Part shown: piece by piece, positions 1 through 4,998 of the stretch
Numbering within the stretch: position 1 is the first letter of the stretch
Layout: each line of letters starts with the position of its first letter
NCBI GenBank assembly: GCA_934101235.1
Contig: CAKORH010000080.1
Span: 1-5,198 of the forward strand
DNA length: 5,198 bases
Direction: 5' to 3'
DNA from: an uncultured Bacilli bacterium
GTDB lineage: Bacteria > Bacillota_I > Bacilli_A > RF39 > UBA660
Notes under the pieces: model-generated
What the model was told of the DNA's origin: nothing
What the model saw: only the letters and a program-made list of their open reading frames with translations
Database searches by the model: none
Made by a program: the position numbers and the translations under genes

Positions 1-849
1 AATGTAGAAGATAACTATTTAAGTTTTGCAGGAATGTGTTTTAGAATAGTTAGAATAGAAGGAGATGGAAGTATAAAATTAATACTTGCATCAGAATTAG
101 AATGTAGTGAAACTAATCTAACAGATGATAGTGGTTTTGCAACAGATGGTGCAAAAGGTGTAAAGGGCACAGTTATTAGTAGTCATTTTGGCTATAATAA
201 AGAAACAGTTAGTAATTATAATGTTATTACTAATGATTATTTAGATAGTAAAGTTTTAAAACAAAATAGTGCTAGAGTAAAACTAAATGAATGGTTAGGA
301 AGAAAAATAACAAATGAATCTGATTTAGCATTATTAAAAAGTGATACATGGTGTATAGGAGATTTAACAAATGCATATAGTGATCAATCAACAGGTGAGA
401 TAGTAGGAAAAGTTGCTGATTTAGTAAAAGAATTAAATAAAGATTTTGTTTATTCTGCAGGAAATAGATATGAAGCAATAAAAACACCATCATATAAATG
501 CAGTACTACAGGAGTTGACGGTGAAACTGATATAAATAAAGTAGGTTTGATAACTTTTGATGAGATGGTATTTGCTGGAGGTGGAGCAACTACTGATGGA
601 GATGGAGCTAATATTTCAAATTCTTATTTAAAAAATAATGCTACATCTAGTGAAAGTTGGTGGACATTATCGCCATATTTTTATAGCACACTTTCTACTA
701 ATATATTTGTAATTTCAACTACAAATGAATTTGATTATAGTTCAGTTGATAGTGATACTTCTTTATTAAGACCTGTAATTACTCTTAAATCCAGTGTGAA
801 AATAACAAGTGGAGATGGAACAATAGCAAATCCATATAAAGTTTCATAA
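1..849 (+). CDS. Probable surface protein, DUF6273-like C-terminal region (5' truncated by window edge)
   Basis: The reading frame is open from the first base to the TAA at 847-849, so this is the last 282 residues of a longer protein; the ATG at 34 is internal. Visible landmarks, numbered from the first codon, are: YLSFAG then CFRIVRIEGDGSIKLIL (about 6-29), LNEWLGRK (95-102), a cysteine in WCIGDL (117-122), LITFDEMVFAGG (183-194), WWTLSP (220-225), LLRPVITLK (255-263), and a closing SGDGTIANPYKVS. The order of a WLN-like motif, an LIT/LLS-type motif, a WW.LSP motif and an RPV/RPA motif near the end recalls DUF6273/FISUMP-like domains, and similar tails occur in large surface proteins of AT-rich gut Bacilli. 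This assignment is from memory of motifs, not alignment. The sequence is rich in T, S, N, D and G and lacks an LPXTG motif or C-terminal membrane helix, so any anchor would be at the missing N terminus. Function is unknown; surface exposure is inferred. It converges on the DUF192 gene with six bases between the stop codons. Confidence 0.75.
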   Translation, partial: NVEDNYLSFAGMCFRIVRIEGDGSIKLILASELECSETNLTDDSGFATDGAKGVKGTVISSHFGYNKETVSNYNVITNDYLDSKVLKQNSARVKLNEWLGRKITNESDLALLKSDTWCIGDLTNAYSDQSTGEIVGKVADLVKELNKDFVYSAGNRYEAIKTPSYKCSTTGVDGETDINKVGLITFDEMVFAGGGATTDGDGANISNSYLKNNATSSESWWTLSPYFYSTLSTNIFVISTTNEFDYSSVDSDTSLLRPVITLKSSVKITSGDGTIANPYKVS

Positions 850-876
850 AAAAAATTAGACATTAAAATTGTCTAA
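848..876 (-). terminator. Rho-independent terminator of the DUF192 gene
   Basis: Read on the minus strand, TTAGACA (876-870) pairs with TGTCTAA (862-856) around a seven-base loop, followed by eight T residues (complement of the A run 848-855). The stem includes the last codons and the TAA stop of the DUF192 gene. There is no T tract on the plus-strand side, so this works only for the minus-strand gene. Confidence 0.7.
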
Positions 877-1161
877 GTCTATTATGTCATTTACATTTAA
901 TTTTAAAGAACTATTATTAGGTAATTCTAATATGTTAGTTCTTTTTTTTGATTTAAATATTAATATTTTATTAGGTTTAATATTTCTATTAATCATTAAT
1001 ATTCTATTATCTTTATCTAATAATAATACATCTATTGATTCTTTCATAAAATATGTGTGTATACTTTTACAGTTGGTTATTAAAAGACCATAATCTATAT
1101 TTGTTTGTCCCATTAAACCTATTAACTTATCTTTAAAATTATTTGCAATTTTTATATACAT
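856..1161 (-). CDS. DUF192 family small protein
   Basis: This gene encodes 101 residues, close to the length of one DUF192 domain. Family features seen in order: KDKLIGLMGQ (about 10-19; the family has R..GLM), YGLLITNCKSIHTYFMKESIDVLLLDKDNRI (24-54), which fits the family pattern of a hydrophobic strand, a W/F-M-K-N/E motif, then I/L-D-V-hydrophobic-LD-D/N, and finally NILELPNNS...LNVNDII (75-94), which fits the LEL.aG...l..Gd.v ending. The usual fWM motif is YFM here. No signal peptide or lipobox is visible, so the protein is probably cytoplasmic, unlike many bacterial members that carry an export signal. The biochemical function of DUF192 is not established to my knowledge. The ATG at 1161 has only a weak Shine-Dalgarno-like sequence (GTAGTGA). 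The gene is divergent from the membrane protein gene at 1270 and has its own promoter and terminator. Confidence 0.85.
   Translation of the reverse strand: MYIKIANNFKDKLIGLMGQTNIDYGLLITNCKSIHTYFMKESIDVLLLDKDNRILMINRNIKPNKILIFKSKKRTNILELPNNSSLKLNVNDIIDLDNFNV
905..949 (+). terminator. Candidate Rho-independent terminator for the surface protein gene, inside the opposing DUF192 gene
   Basis: AAAGAACTA (905-913) is the exact reverse complement of TAGTTCTTT (936-944). A second inner stem, TATTAG (915-920) with CTAATA (927-932), closes a six-base loop. The structure runs straight into eight T residues (942-949). It lies 55 bases after the surface gene's stop codon, in the sense orientation to that gene, and is antisense to DUF192 codons. 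No other plus-strand terminator is visible near 849. The stem is AT-rich, so strength is uncertain. Confidence 0.55.
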
Positions 1162-1184
1162 TAAATCACTACTTTTCTATATAT

Positions 1185-1213
1185 ATTATATAGTATATTA
1201 TGTTATTCATCAA
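1185..1213 (-). promoter_or_regulatory. Sigma-A-type promoter for the DUF192 gene
   Basis: On the minus strand, TTGATG (1213-1208) serves as -35, followed by a 17-base spacer and a perfect TATAAT -10 (1190-1185). Transcription would start near 1178, about 17 bases before the ATG. This fits the position and orientation of the gene, although TATAAT-like strings are common in such AT-rich DNA. Confidence 0.6.
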
Positions 1214-1245
1214 ATAGTTTGACTATTAAGTGTTATTATGTTATT
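1196..1245. repeat. 12-bp direct repeat flanking the divergent promoter palindrome
   Basis: TATTATGTTATT occurs at 1196-1207 and again at 1234-1245, 38 bp apart and in the same orientation. The pair is centred within one base of the palindrome at 1213-1227. One copy fills the spacer of the minus-strand promoter and the other overlaps the plus-strand -10 region. It could be a regulator site or a chance AT-rich repeat. Confidence 0.4.
1213..1227. promoter_or_regulatory. Candidate operator palindrome between divergent promoters
   Basis: AATAGT (1213-1218) and ACTATT (1222-1227) are exact reverse complements separated by TTG. The palindrome covers the plus-strand -35 box (1219-1224) and touches the first base of the minus-strand -35 box (1213). 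A protein bound here could affect both promoters. The binding role is inference; six-base arms can arise by chance in AT-rich DNA. Confidence 0.35.
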
Positions 1246-1247
1246 TT
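1219..1247 (+). promoter_or_regulatory. Extended -10 promoter for the membrane protein gene
   Basis: TTGACT (1219-1224) is a 5/6 match to the -35 consensus. After a 17-base spacer comes TATTTT (1242-1247), with a TG dinucleotide at 1239-1240 in the extended -10 position. The start of transcription would be near 1254, between this promoter and the ribosome binding site at 1259. The position of this -35 box argues against the in-frame TTG at 1219 being a start codon. Confidence 0.55.
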
Positions 1248-1258
1248 AATTCATACAA

Positions 1259-1264
1259 AGAGGG
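1259..1264 (+). promoter_or_regulatory. Ribosome binding site fixing the start at 1270
   Basis: AGAGGG lies five bases before the ATG at 1270. It supports that ATG over the upstream in-frame TTG at 1219, which overlaps the predicted -35 box and would add 17 residues ahead of the hydrophobic anchor. Confidence 0.6.
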
Positions 1265-1269
1265 ATATT

Positions 1270-1971
1270 ATGGTATATTTATTTTTAATTATTATTTTAT
1301 ATTTAATTACTACTAGTATTTCTGTATATACTACTAATAATCTTAATACTAATATTATTTATGATATTTTAGAGGAATATAAAATTGATTCTAGTTTTTA
1401 TACTATGTTAGATGATTCATCATTGTATTATTTAAATAAAAGAATTAAATTAAGTTTTATTCCTATATTACATTTTTATATTATTAAATATAATATTAAT
1501 GAATCTAATTATGATAAATTATATAATAGAATGTTAAAGAGATTACTTAATAAAAATAGAATAGTATTGAGAAGTTTAAATAATAATAAAGAGTGTAATA
1601 ATAATTTAGATTATAATAATTATAGTTATGATTGTAATACTTCATATAGTGATTATAGTTATGATATTTCATCAAAAGATTTTACTAATAATATTTGTTC
1701 TGATATTTCAGTAGATGAATTTGAAAATGAAATTATTTTACAAAATATTTGTGAATTAGATAGTAAAACATATGTTTATGCTAAATATTTGTTATATATT
1801 TATAAGAGAGAAAAAAATAGAATAACTAAATTAGATATTTTAAATCAGGCTGATATTGTAATATTAGATAAATATATAGGATATTTAGAAATTTTATTAA
1901 ATAGTTATGAAGAAAAAAATATTAATACAATAAAAAAATTAGTTAAAGATGATAATAATTTTCATAAATAA
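1270..1971 (+). CDS. Hypothetical membrane-anchored protein, Asn/Tyr/Ser-rich centre
   Basis: I do not recognise this 233-residue protein. Residues 2-19 are a strongly hydrophobic segment (VYLFLIIILYLITTSISV) that should act as a membrane anchor or uncleaved signal. A second moderately hydrophobic stretch lies at about 60-73. The centre (about 103-145) is low-complexity, rich in N, Y, S and D, with an 11-residue near-repeat (YNNYSYDCNTS at 115-125, YSDYSYDISSK at 126-136). The C-terminal third (about 150-228) looks helical and charged (YLLYIYKREKNRITKLDILN, then YLEILLNSYEEK). There are four cysteines (109, 122, 143, 161). Topology is uncertain. The start at 1270 is chosen from the ribosome binding site and promoter. 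No terminator is visible before the LtaS-like gene 96 bp downstream, so some read-through transcription is possible. The long in-frame reading, promoter and ribosome binding site make it a real gene; the function is unknown. Confidence 0.75.
   Translation: MVYLFLIIILYLITTSISVYTTNNLNTNIIYDILEEYKIDSSFYTMLDDSSLYYLNKRIKLSFIPILHFYIIKYNINESNYDKLYNRMLKRLLNKNRIVLRSLNNNKECNNNLDYNNYSYDCNTSYSDYSYDISSKDFTNNICSDISVDEFENEIILQNICELDSKTYVYAKYLLYIYKREKNRITKLDILNQADIVILDKYIGYLEILLNSYEEKNINTIKKLVKDDNNFHK
1619..1665 (+). repeat. 14-bp direct repeat inside the hypothetical gene
   Basis: ATTATAGTTATGAT occurs at 1619-1632 and 1652-1665, a period of exactly 33 bases (11 codons). It encodes the N/D-Y-S-Y-D core of the 11-residue near-repeat. 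This suggests a short tandem duplication within the low-complexity centre of the protein. Confidence 0.55.
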
Positions 1972-2006
1972 TTCATAAAAAATCATTAAACTTAGTGTGT
2001 TAGTTA

Positions 2007-2035
2007 TGGACATAATTTAATATTTGTTATATTAT
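2007..2035 (+). promoter_or_regulatory. Promoter for the LtaS-like gene
   Basis: TGGACA (2007-2012, 5/6 match to -35) and TATTAT (2030-2035, 5/6 match to -10) are separated by 17 bases. An overlapping alternative -10, TATATT at 2028-2033, has an extended TG at 2025-2026. Transcription would begin near 2042, leaving a short leader before the ribosome binding site. Confidence 0.55.
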
Positions 2036-2051
2036 ATATAAAGTGTCTTTT

Positions 2052-2058
2052 AAAGGAG
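2052..2058 (+). promoter_or_regulatory. Ribosome binding site of the LtaS-like gene
   Basis: AAAGGAG is nine bases upstream of the ATG at 2068 and is a strong Shine-Dalgarno sequence that fixes this start. The first transmembrane helix follows directly after a short charged N terminus, as expected. Confidence 0.75.
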
Positions 2059-2067
2059 TATCAATAT

Positions 2068-4083
2068 ATGAAAGATTTTATGAATAAGAATATATTATTA
2101 AATTTTATAATTAATTTTGTATTTATATTAATGGTAGAAGTAATATTTAAAATAGTTAATAAATTTAATATATTAGATTGGTCTAGTTTACGTATTATAT
2201 TAAGTACTATATTATTAAGTATGATAATTAGTGGTATAGAATATTTTGTACCTAAAAAAATACATAAGTTTATTAATATTATTATATTGTTTATTATTTC
2301 TATATATGCATTAGCACAAACTGGGTTTAATAATTTTATAGGTGTTTATATGTCACTTGGTACTAGTAGTCAGTTAGGTGCTGTAATTGATTATATTAGA
2401 GAATTTATATTAAGTTTTAAATGGTATTATTATTTTGTTATGTTACCATTTATACTATGTTTAGTTTATTATATTTTTGTTAATAAGATTGTTGTTAAGA
2501 AATTTAATGTAAGTTTAGTTAATACTAAGTTTAAAGAATTAAATAAAGATATGTTTTTAAAAAAGGCTTGGGGTATGTCTATTATATTTATATCTATTTT
2601 TGCAGTATTTTTATCTACTTTAAAAATACCTTTTATGCAAAATAAATTACAAACAGTTAGTAATATGAATTTATATAATAATCCTAGTGTTCCAAGTATT
2701 TCAGTTAAACAATTTGGTATAACTAATTTTGGTATTTTAGATGTTAAAAATTATTTTGTACCTAGTGAAGATACTCATGAAGATATTTTGATTGATGAAA
2801 GTGAAAATAAGAAAACTAGTAGAAGTAAAGATGATACAAAGTGGAAAGATTTGATAAGTAGAGAATCTGATGCTACTATGAATACTTTAAATAAATATTT
2901 TATTAATAATGATAGTAGTGAAGAAAATGATTATACTGGGTATTTTAAAGATAAGAATTTAATTGTTATTATGTTAGAGAGTGTAAATGATATTATTATA
3001 AATAAAGAAGATTATCCGAATTTCTATAAAATGTATAGTGAAGGATGGCATTGGGAAAATAATTATAGTCCTAGAAATAGTTGTAGCACTGGTAATAATG
3101 AGATGAGTGGTATGATAAGTTTATATTCTATTTATAATACTTGTACTGCTAATAATTTTAAAAATAATACTTATTATGAAAGTATATTTGGTTTATTTAA
3201 TAGAAGTAATTATAATACTTTTAGTGCACATGACTATGTAGCACATTATTATGATAGAAATACTATACATACTAATATGGGTAGTATGAAATATTATGAT
3301 GTAGAAGATTTAGGGATAAGTTATTCTAGTCAGTATAAAAATTGGGCTAGTGATGAAGATTTTATGACTAAAATATTAGATGTTATAAAAAATAATGATA
3401 GTGATAATTTTATGGCTTGGTTAACTACTGTTAGTAGTCATCAACCTTATTATTATTCATCTACTGAAGGTGATAAGTATTTAGATTTGTATAAAGATTT
3501 AGATTTAAGAATAGATTTAAAGAGATATAAATCTAAGTTGAAGATGCTAGATAATGCTTTAGGTATTTTATTAGATGGTTTAGAAAGTCAAGGTATTTTA
3601 GATGATACTGTAATAGTTATGTATGGAGATCATTATCCTTATGGACTTGCTACTAGTACAATTAATACTGTATTAGATTATGATACTAGTGTAGATTTTG
3701 AAAGTGAGAGAGTTCCATTTGTTATATATAATAGTAAGTTAGAATCTAAGACTTTTAAAGAATATACTTCATATATTAATTTACTTCCAACTATTGCTAA
3801 TTTATTTGGAATAGATTATGATCCTAGATTATATGTTGGTAGTGATATATTAAGTGATGATTATAAATCATTAGTTGTATTTGCTGATGGTTCTTGGAAA
3901 AATGAAGTTGCATATTATAATGCTAGTAAAGGAACAGTAGAATATTTTGGTGATAAGGAATATACATTAGAAGAAGTACAAGAAATAAATCAACGTGTTG
4001 ATACAAAAATGAAAATGAGTAGTTTAGCTATTAAGAATAATTATTTTAATTATTTATATAGTAATTTATATCAAGAATCTTAA
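2068..4083 (+). CDS. LTA synthase family membrane protein (phosphoglycerol transferase, alkaline phosphatase superfamily)
   Basis: The 671-residue protein has five predicted membrane helices (about 8-28, 41-60, 66-85, 119-139, 167-186), a polar linker (about 230-290) and a C-terminal extracellular catalytic domain, the LtaS layout and near its usual length (about 650). By motif comparison with staphylococcal LtaS, metal ligands or nucleophile would be E304 (in IVIMLESV), T341 (in CSTGNNE), and D521-H522 (in MYGDHYP). H458 (SSHQPY) and R397 (YYDRN) sit where substrate-binding His and Arg are expected. The position of the LtaS active-site Trp appears to be Tyr395 here. The likely reaction is transfer of glycerolphosphate from phosphatidylglycerol to a growing polyglycerolphosphate chain on a glycolipid, outside the membrane. 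An LTA primase or another phosphoglycerol/phosphoethanolamine transferase remains possible, so I give no gene symbol. No clear signal-peptidase site is seen after helix five. The gene is followed by its own terminator. Confidence 0.9.
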   Translation: MKDFMNKNILLNFIINFVFILMVEVIFKIVNKFNILDWSSLRIILSTILLSMIISGIEYFVPKKIHKFINIIILFIISIYALAQTGFNNFIGVYMSLGTSSQLGAVIDYIREFILSFKWYYYFVMLPFILCLVYYIFVNKIVVKKFNVSLVNTKFKELNKDMFLKKAWGMSIIFISIFAVFLSTLKIPFMQNKLQTVSNMNLYNNPSVPSISVKQFGITNFGILDVKNYFVPSEDTHEDILIDESENKKTSRSKDDTKWKDLISRESDATMNTLNKYFINNDSSEENDYTGYFKDKNLIVIMLESVNDIIINKEDYPNFYKMYSEGWHWENNYSPRNSCSTGNNEMSGMISLYSIYNTCTANNFKNNTYYESIFGLFNRSNYNTFSAHDYVAHYYDRNTIHTNMGSMKYYDVEDLGISYSSQYKNWASDEDFMTKILDVIKNNDSDNFMAWLTTVSSHQPYYYSSTEGDKYLDLYKDLDLRIDLKRYKSKLKMLDNALGILLDGLESQGILDDTVIVMYGDHYPYGLATSTINTVLDYDTSVDFESERVPFVIYNSKLESKTFKEYTSYINLLPTIANLFGIDYDPRLYVGSDILSDDYKSLVVFADGSWKNEVAYYNASKGTVEYFGDKEYTLEEVQEINQRVDTKMKMSSLAIKNNYFNYLYSNLYQES

Positions 4084-4097
4084 TTGATTCTTTTTTT
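4073..4097 (+). terminator. Rho-independent terminator of the LtaS-like gene
   Basis: AAGAATC (4073-4079) pairs with GATTCTT (4086-4092) around a six-base loop, and a run of seven T residues (4091-4097) follows. The 5' arm is made of the last codons and the TAA stop (4081-4083) lies in the loop, so the terminator overlaps the coding end. Confidence 0.75.
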
Positions 4098-4103
4098 GTT
4101 TGA

Positions 4104-4141
4104 TTTGATAATTACTATATGGTATAGTATTTCGTATCAAA
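4104..4141. repeat. Interrupted inverted repeat in the intergenic region
   Basis: Outer arms TTTGATA (4104-4110) and TATCAAA (4135-4141) and inner arms TACTATA (4113-4119) and TATAGTA (4123-4129) are all exact reverse complements on one axis, with a three-base centre and a 2/5-base internal loop. Fourteen paired positions in 38 bp is more than expected by eye. No T tract follows, so it is not a standard terminator. It lies between the LtaS terminator and the ybxB promoter and could be an operator or a second RNA hairpin. The rest of 4142-4255 shows nothing I can support beyond AT-rich sequence. Confidence 0.5.
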
Positions 4142-4256
4142 GAGAAATAATTTATATAAGTTATAATTTTTAAGTAAAGAATTAGATATGTAATTTATTA
4201 AATATAATAAACGTATTTAATTTTTGTTAAAGTTATGTAAATATAAAATTTATGCT

Positions 4257-4284
4257 TTGTTTGGTTAAAAAAATATGATACAAT
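4257..4284 (+). promoter_or_regulatory. Extended -10 promoter for ybxB
   Basis: TACAAT (4279-4284, 5/6 match) has an extended TG at 4276-4277. A partial -35, TTGTTT (4257-4262), lies 16 bases upstream. Transcription would start near 4291, about ten bases before the ribosome binding site. Confidence 0.6.
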
Positions 4285-4300
4285 TATAGTATATCGAAAA

Positions 4301-4305
4301 AGGGG
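4301..4305 (+). promoter_or_regulatory. Ribosome binding site fixing the ybxB start at 4313
   Basis: AGGGG is seven bases before the ATG at 4313 but only one base before the in-frame ATG at 4307, too close for initiation. The spacing therefore selects 4313. Confidence 0.7.
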
Positions 4306-4312
4306 AATGTTA

Positions 4313-4903
4313 ATGGGACAATATTTCACTAATGATAATAATCTTAAAAGTGAATATAGAAATATTATATATAATTATAAAGATTATCACTTTACGTTTT
4401 TAAGTGATTTAGGGGTATTTAGTAAAGATAGAGTAGATTATGGTAGTAAGTTGTTAGTTGAGACTTATTTAGAATATGGTAAAAAGAATGTTACTGTTTT
4501 AGATGTTGGATGTGGTTATGGTTTTATTGGTATAATTATATCTAGAATTATGGATTCTTATGTAGATATGATAGATGTTAATAAAAGAGCGGTACATTTA
4601 TCTAATATTAATATTAAAAATATTGGTTGTAATGCAAATGCATTTATTAGTGATGTATATGAAGAAATAGATAAAAAATATGATGTAATTATTTCTAATC
4701 CACCTATAAGGGCTGGTAAGAATGTATATATGAATATAATAGAAAATTCTATTAATCATTTAAAAGATGATGGTGAATTTTGGTTTGTTATGAATAAAGA
4801 TCAAGGGGCTAAAAGTACAATAGAGAAGATAAAAAATGTTTATGATGTGAACGTTTTGAAAAAAGATAAAGGATTTTTTGTAATTCTTTGTAAAAAGCGT
4901 TGA
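4313..4903 (+). CDS. ybxB: RsmC-type class I SAM-dependent rRNA methyltransferase (YbxB-like)
   Basis: This 196-residue protein is a single-domain member of the RsmC family and matches the length of Bacillus YbxB (about 200). Seen in order: FTFLSDLGVFSKDRVDYGSK (28-46), the family's substrate-side region; the SAM-binding loop DVGCGYG (64-70); an acidic MIDVN (86-90) ending the second strand, expected to contact the SAM ribose; SDVYEE (113-118); and the catalytic NPPIR (129-133), the N-P-P-Y/I motif of base-amino methyltransferases. The family methylates 16S rRNA guanine (G1207 in E. coli); the precise target here is inferred. E. coli RsmC has an extra N-terminal domain that is absent here, as in Bacillota. 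The gene sits directly before rpoB, a conserved Bacillota arrangement, but rplL is not upstream. The start at 4313 is set by the ribosome binding site. The TGA stop overlaps the -35 box of the next promoter. Confidence 0.92.
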   Translation: MGQYFTNDNNLKSEYRNIIYNYKDYHFTFLSDLGVFSKDRVDYGSKLLVETYLEYGKKNVTVLDVGCGYGFIGIIISRIMDSYVDMIDVNKRAVHLSNINIKNIGCNANAFISDVYEEIDKKYDVIISNPPIRAGKNVYMNIIENSINHLKDDGEFWFVMNKDQGAKSTIEKIKNVYDVNVLKKDKGFFVILCKKR

Positions 4904-4928
4904 CATAATCATTTTTTGTTGATAAAAT
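4900..4928 (+). promoter_or_regulatory. Near-consensus promoter for rpoB
   Basis: A perfect -35, TTGACA (4900-4905), is followed after exactly 17 bases by TAAAAT (4923-4928, 5/6 match to -10). The -35 box overlaps the TGA stop codon of ybxB (4901-4903). Transcription would start near 4935-4937, giving a leader of about 62-64 bases before rpoB. This is the best promoter match in the window. Confidence 0.75.
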
Positions 4929-4942
4929 TTTAAATTGGTGGC

Positions 4943-4983
4943 GTAGTATCTAATTTTTTAGACTACACTAAAAAAATCTTAGT
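4943..4983 (+). promoter_or_regulatory. Structured rpoB leader with alternative hairpins
   Basis: Hairpin A pairs GTAG (4943-4946) with CTAC (4963-4966) and TCTAA (4949-4953) with TTAGA (4958-4962), with a two-base bulge and a TTTT loop. A small hairpin B pairs ACTAA (4967-4971) with TTAGT (4979-4983). A competing stem pairs TTTTTTAG (4954-4961) with CTAAAAAA (4968-4975) and excludes A and B. No T tract follows, so no terminator is claimed. A processing site or leader control element is possible. Confidence 0.4.
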
Positions 4984-4985
4984 TT

Positions 4986-4992
4986 GGGGTGA
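4986..4992 (+). promoter_or_regulatory. Ribosome binding site of rpoB
   Basis: GGGGTGA is a close match to the extended Shine-Dalgarno sequence and lies six bases before the GTG at 4999, supporting this non-ATG start. Confidence 0.7.
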
Positions 4993-4998
4993 ACTTGA

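Noticed and set aside
272..493. Open frame on the minus strand within the surface protein gene
   Set aside because: Its product is low-complexity leucine/histidine-rich sequence with no family features, and it lies opposite a well-supported coding region.
869..1093. Open frame on the plus strand opposite the DUF192 gene
   Set aside because: The opposite strand encodes a recognisable DUF192 protein; this frame is a hydrophobic by-product of AT-rich complement sequence.
1219..1269. In-frame TTG at 1219 as the start of the hypothetical membrane protein
   Set aside because: It has no ribosome binding site and coincides with the predicted -35 box; the ATG at 1270 has AGAGGG upstream and puts the hydrophobic anchor at the N terminus.
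1981..2008. AACT...AGTT pairing between the hypothetical and LtaS-like genes as a terminator
   Set aside because: Only four contiguous pairs and no T tract follow.
4105..4133. TTGATA at 4105 as a -35 box of another promoter
   Set aside because: No acceptable -10 lies 16-18 bases downstream; TATAGT is only 12 bases away and forms part of the inverted repeat.
4197..4221. ATTAAATA/TATTTAAT inverted repeat followed by Ts as a second terminator
   Set aside because: The eight-pair stem is entirely A-T with a nine-base loop and too weak; a strong terminator already exists at 4073-4097.
4307..4312. ATG at 4307 as the ybxB start
   Set aside because: It is only one base after the AGGGG sequence; the ATG at 4313 has a workable seven-base spacing.
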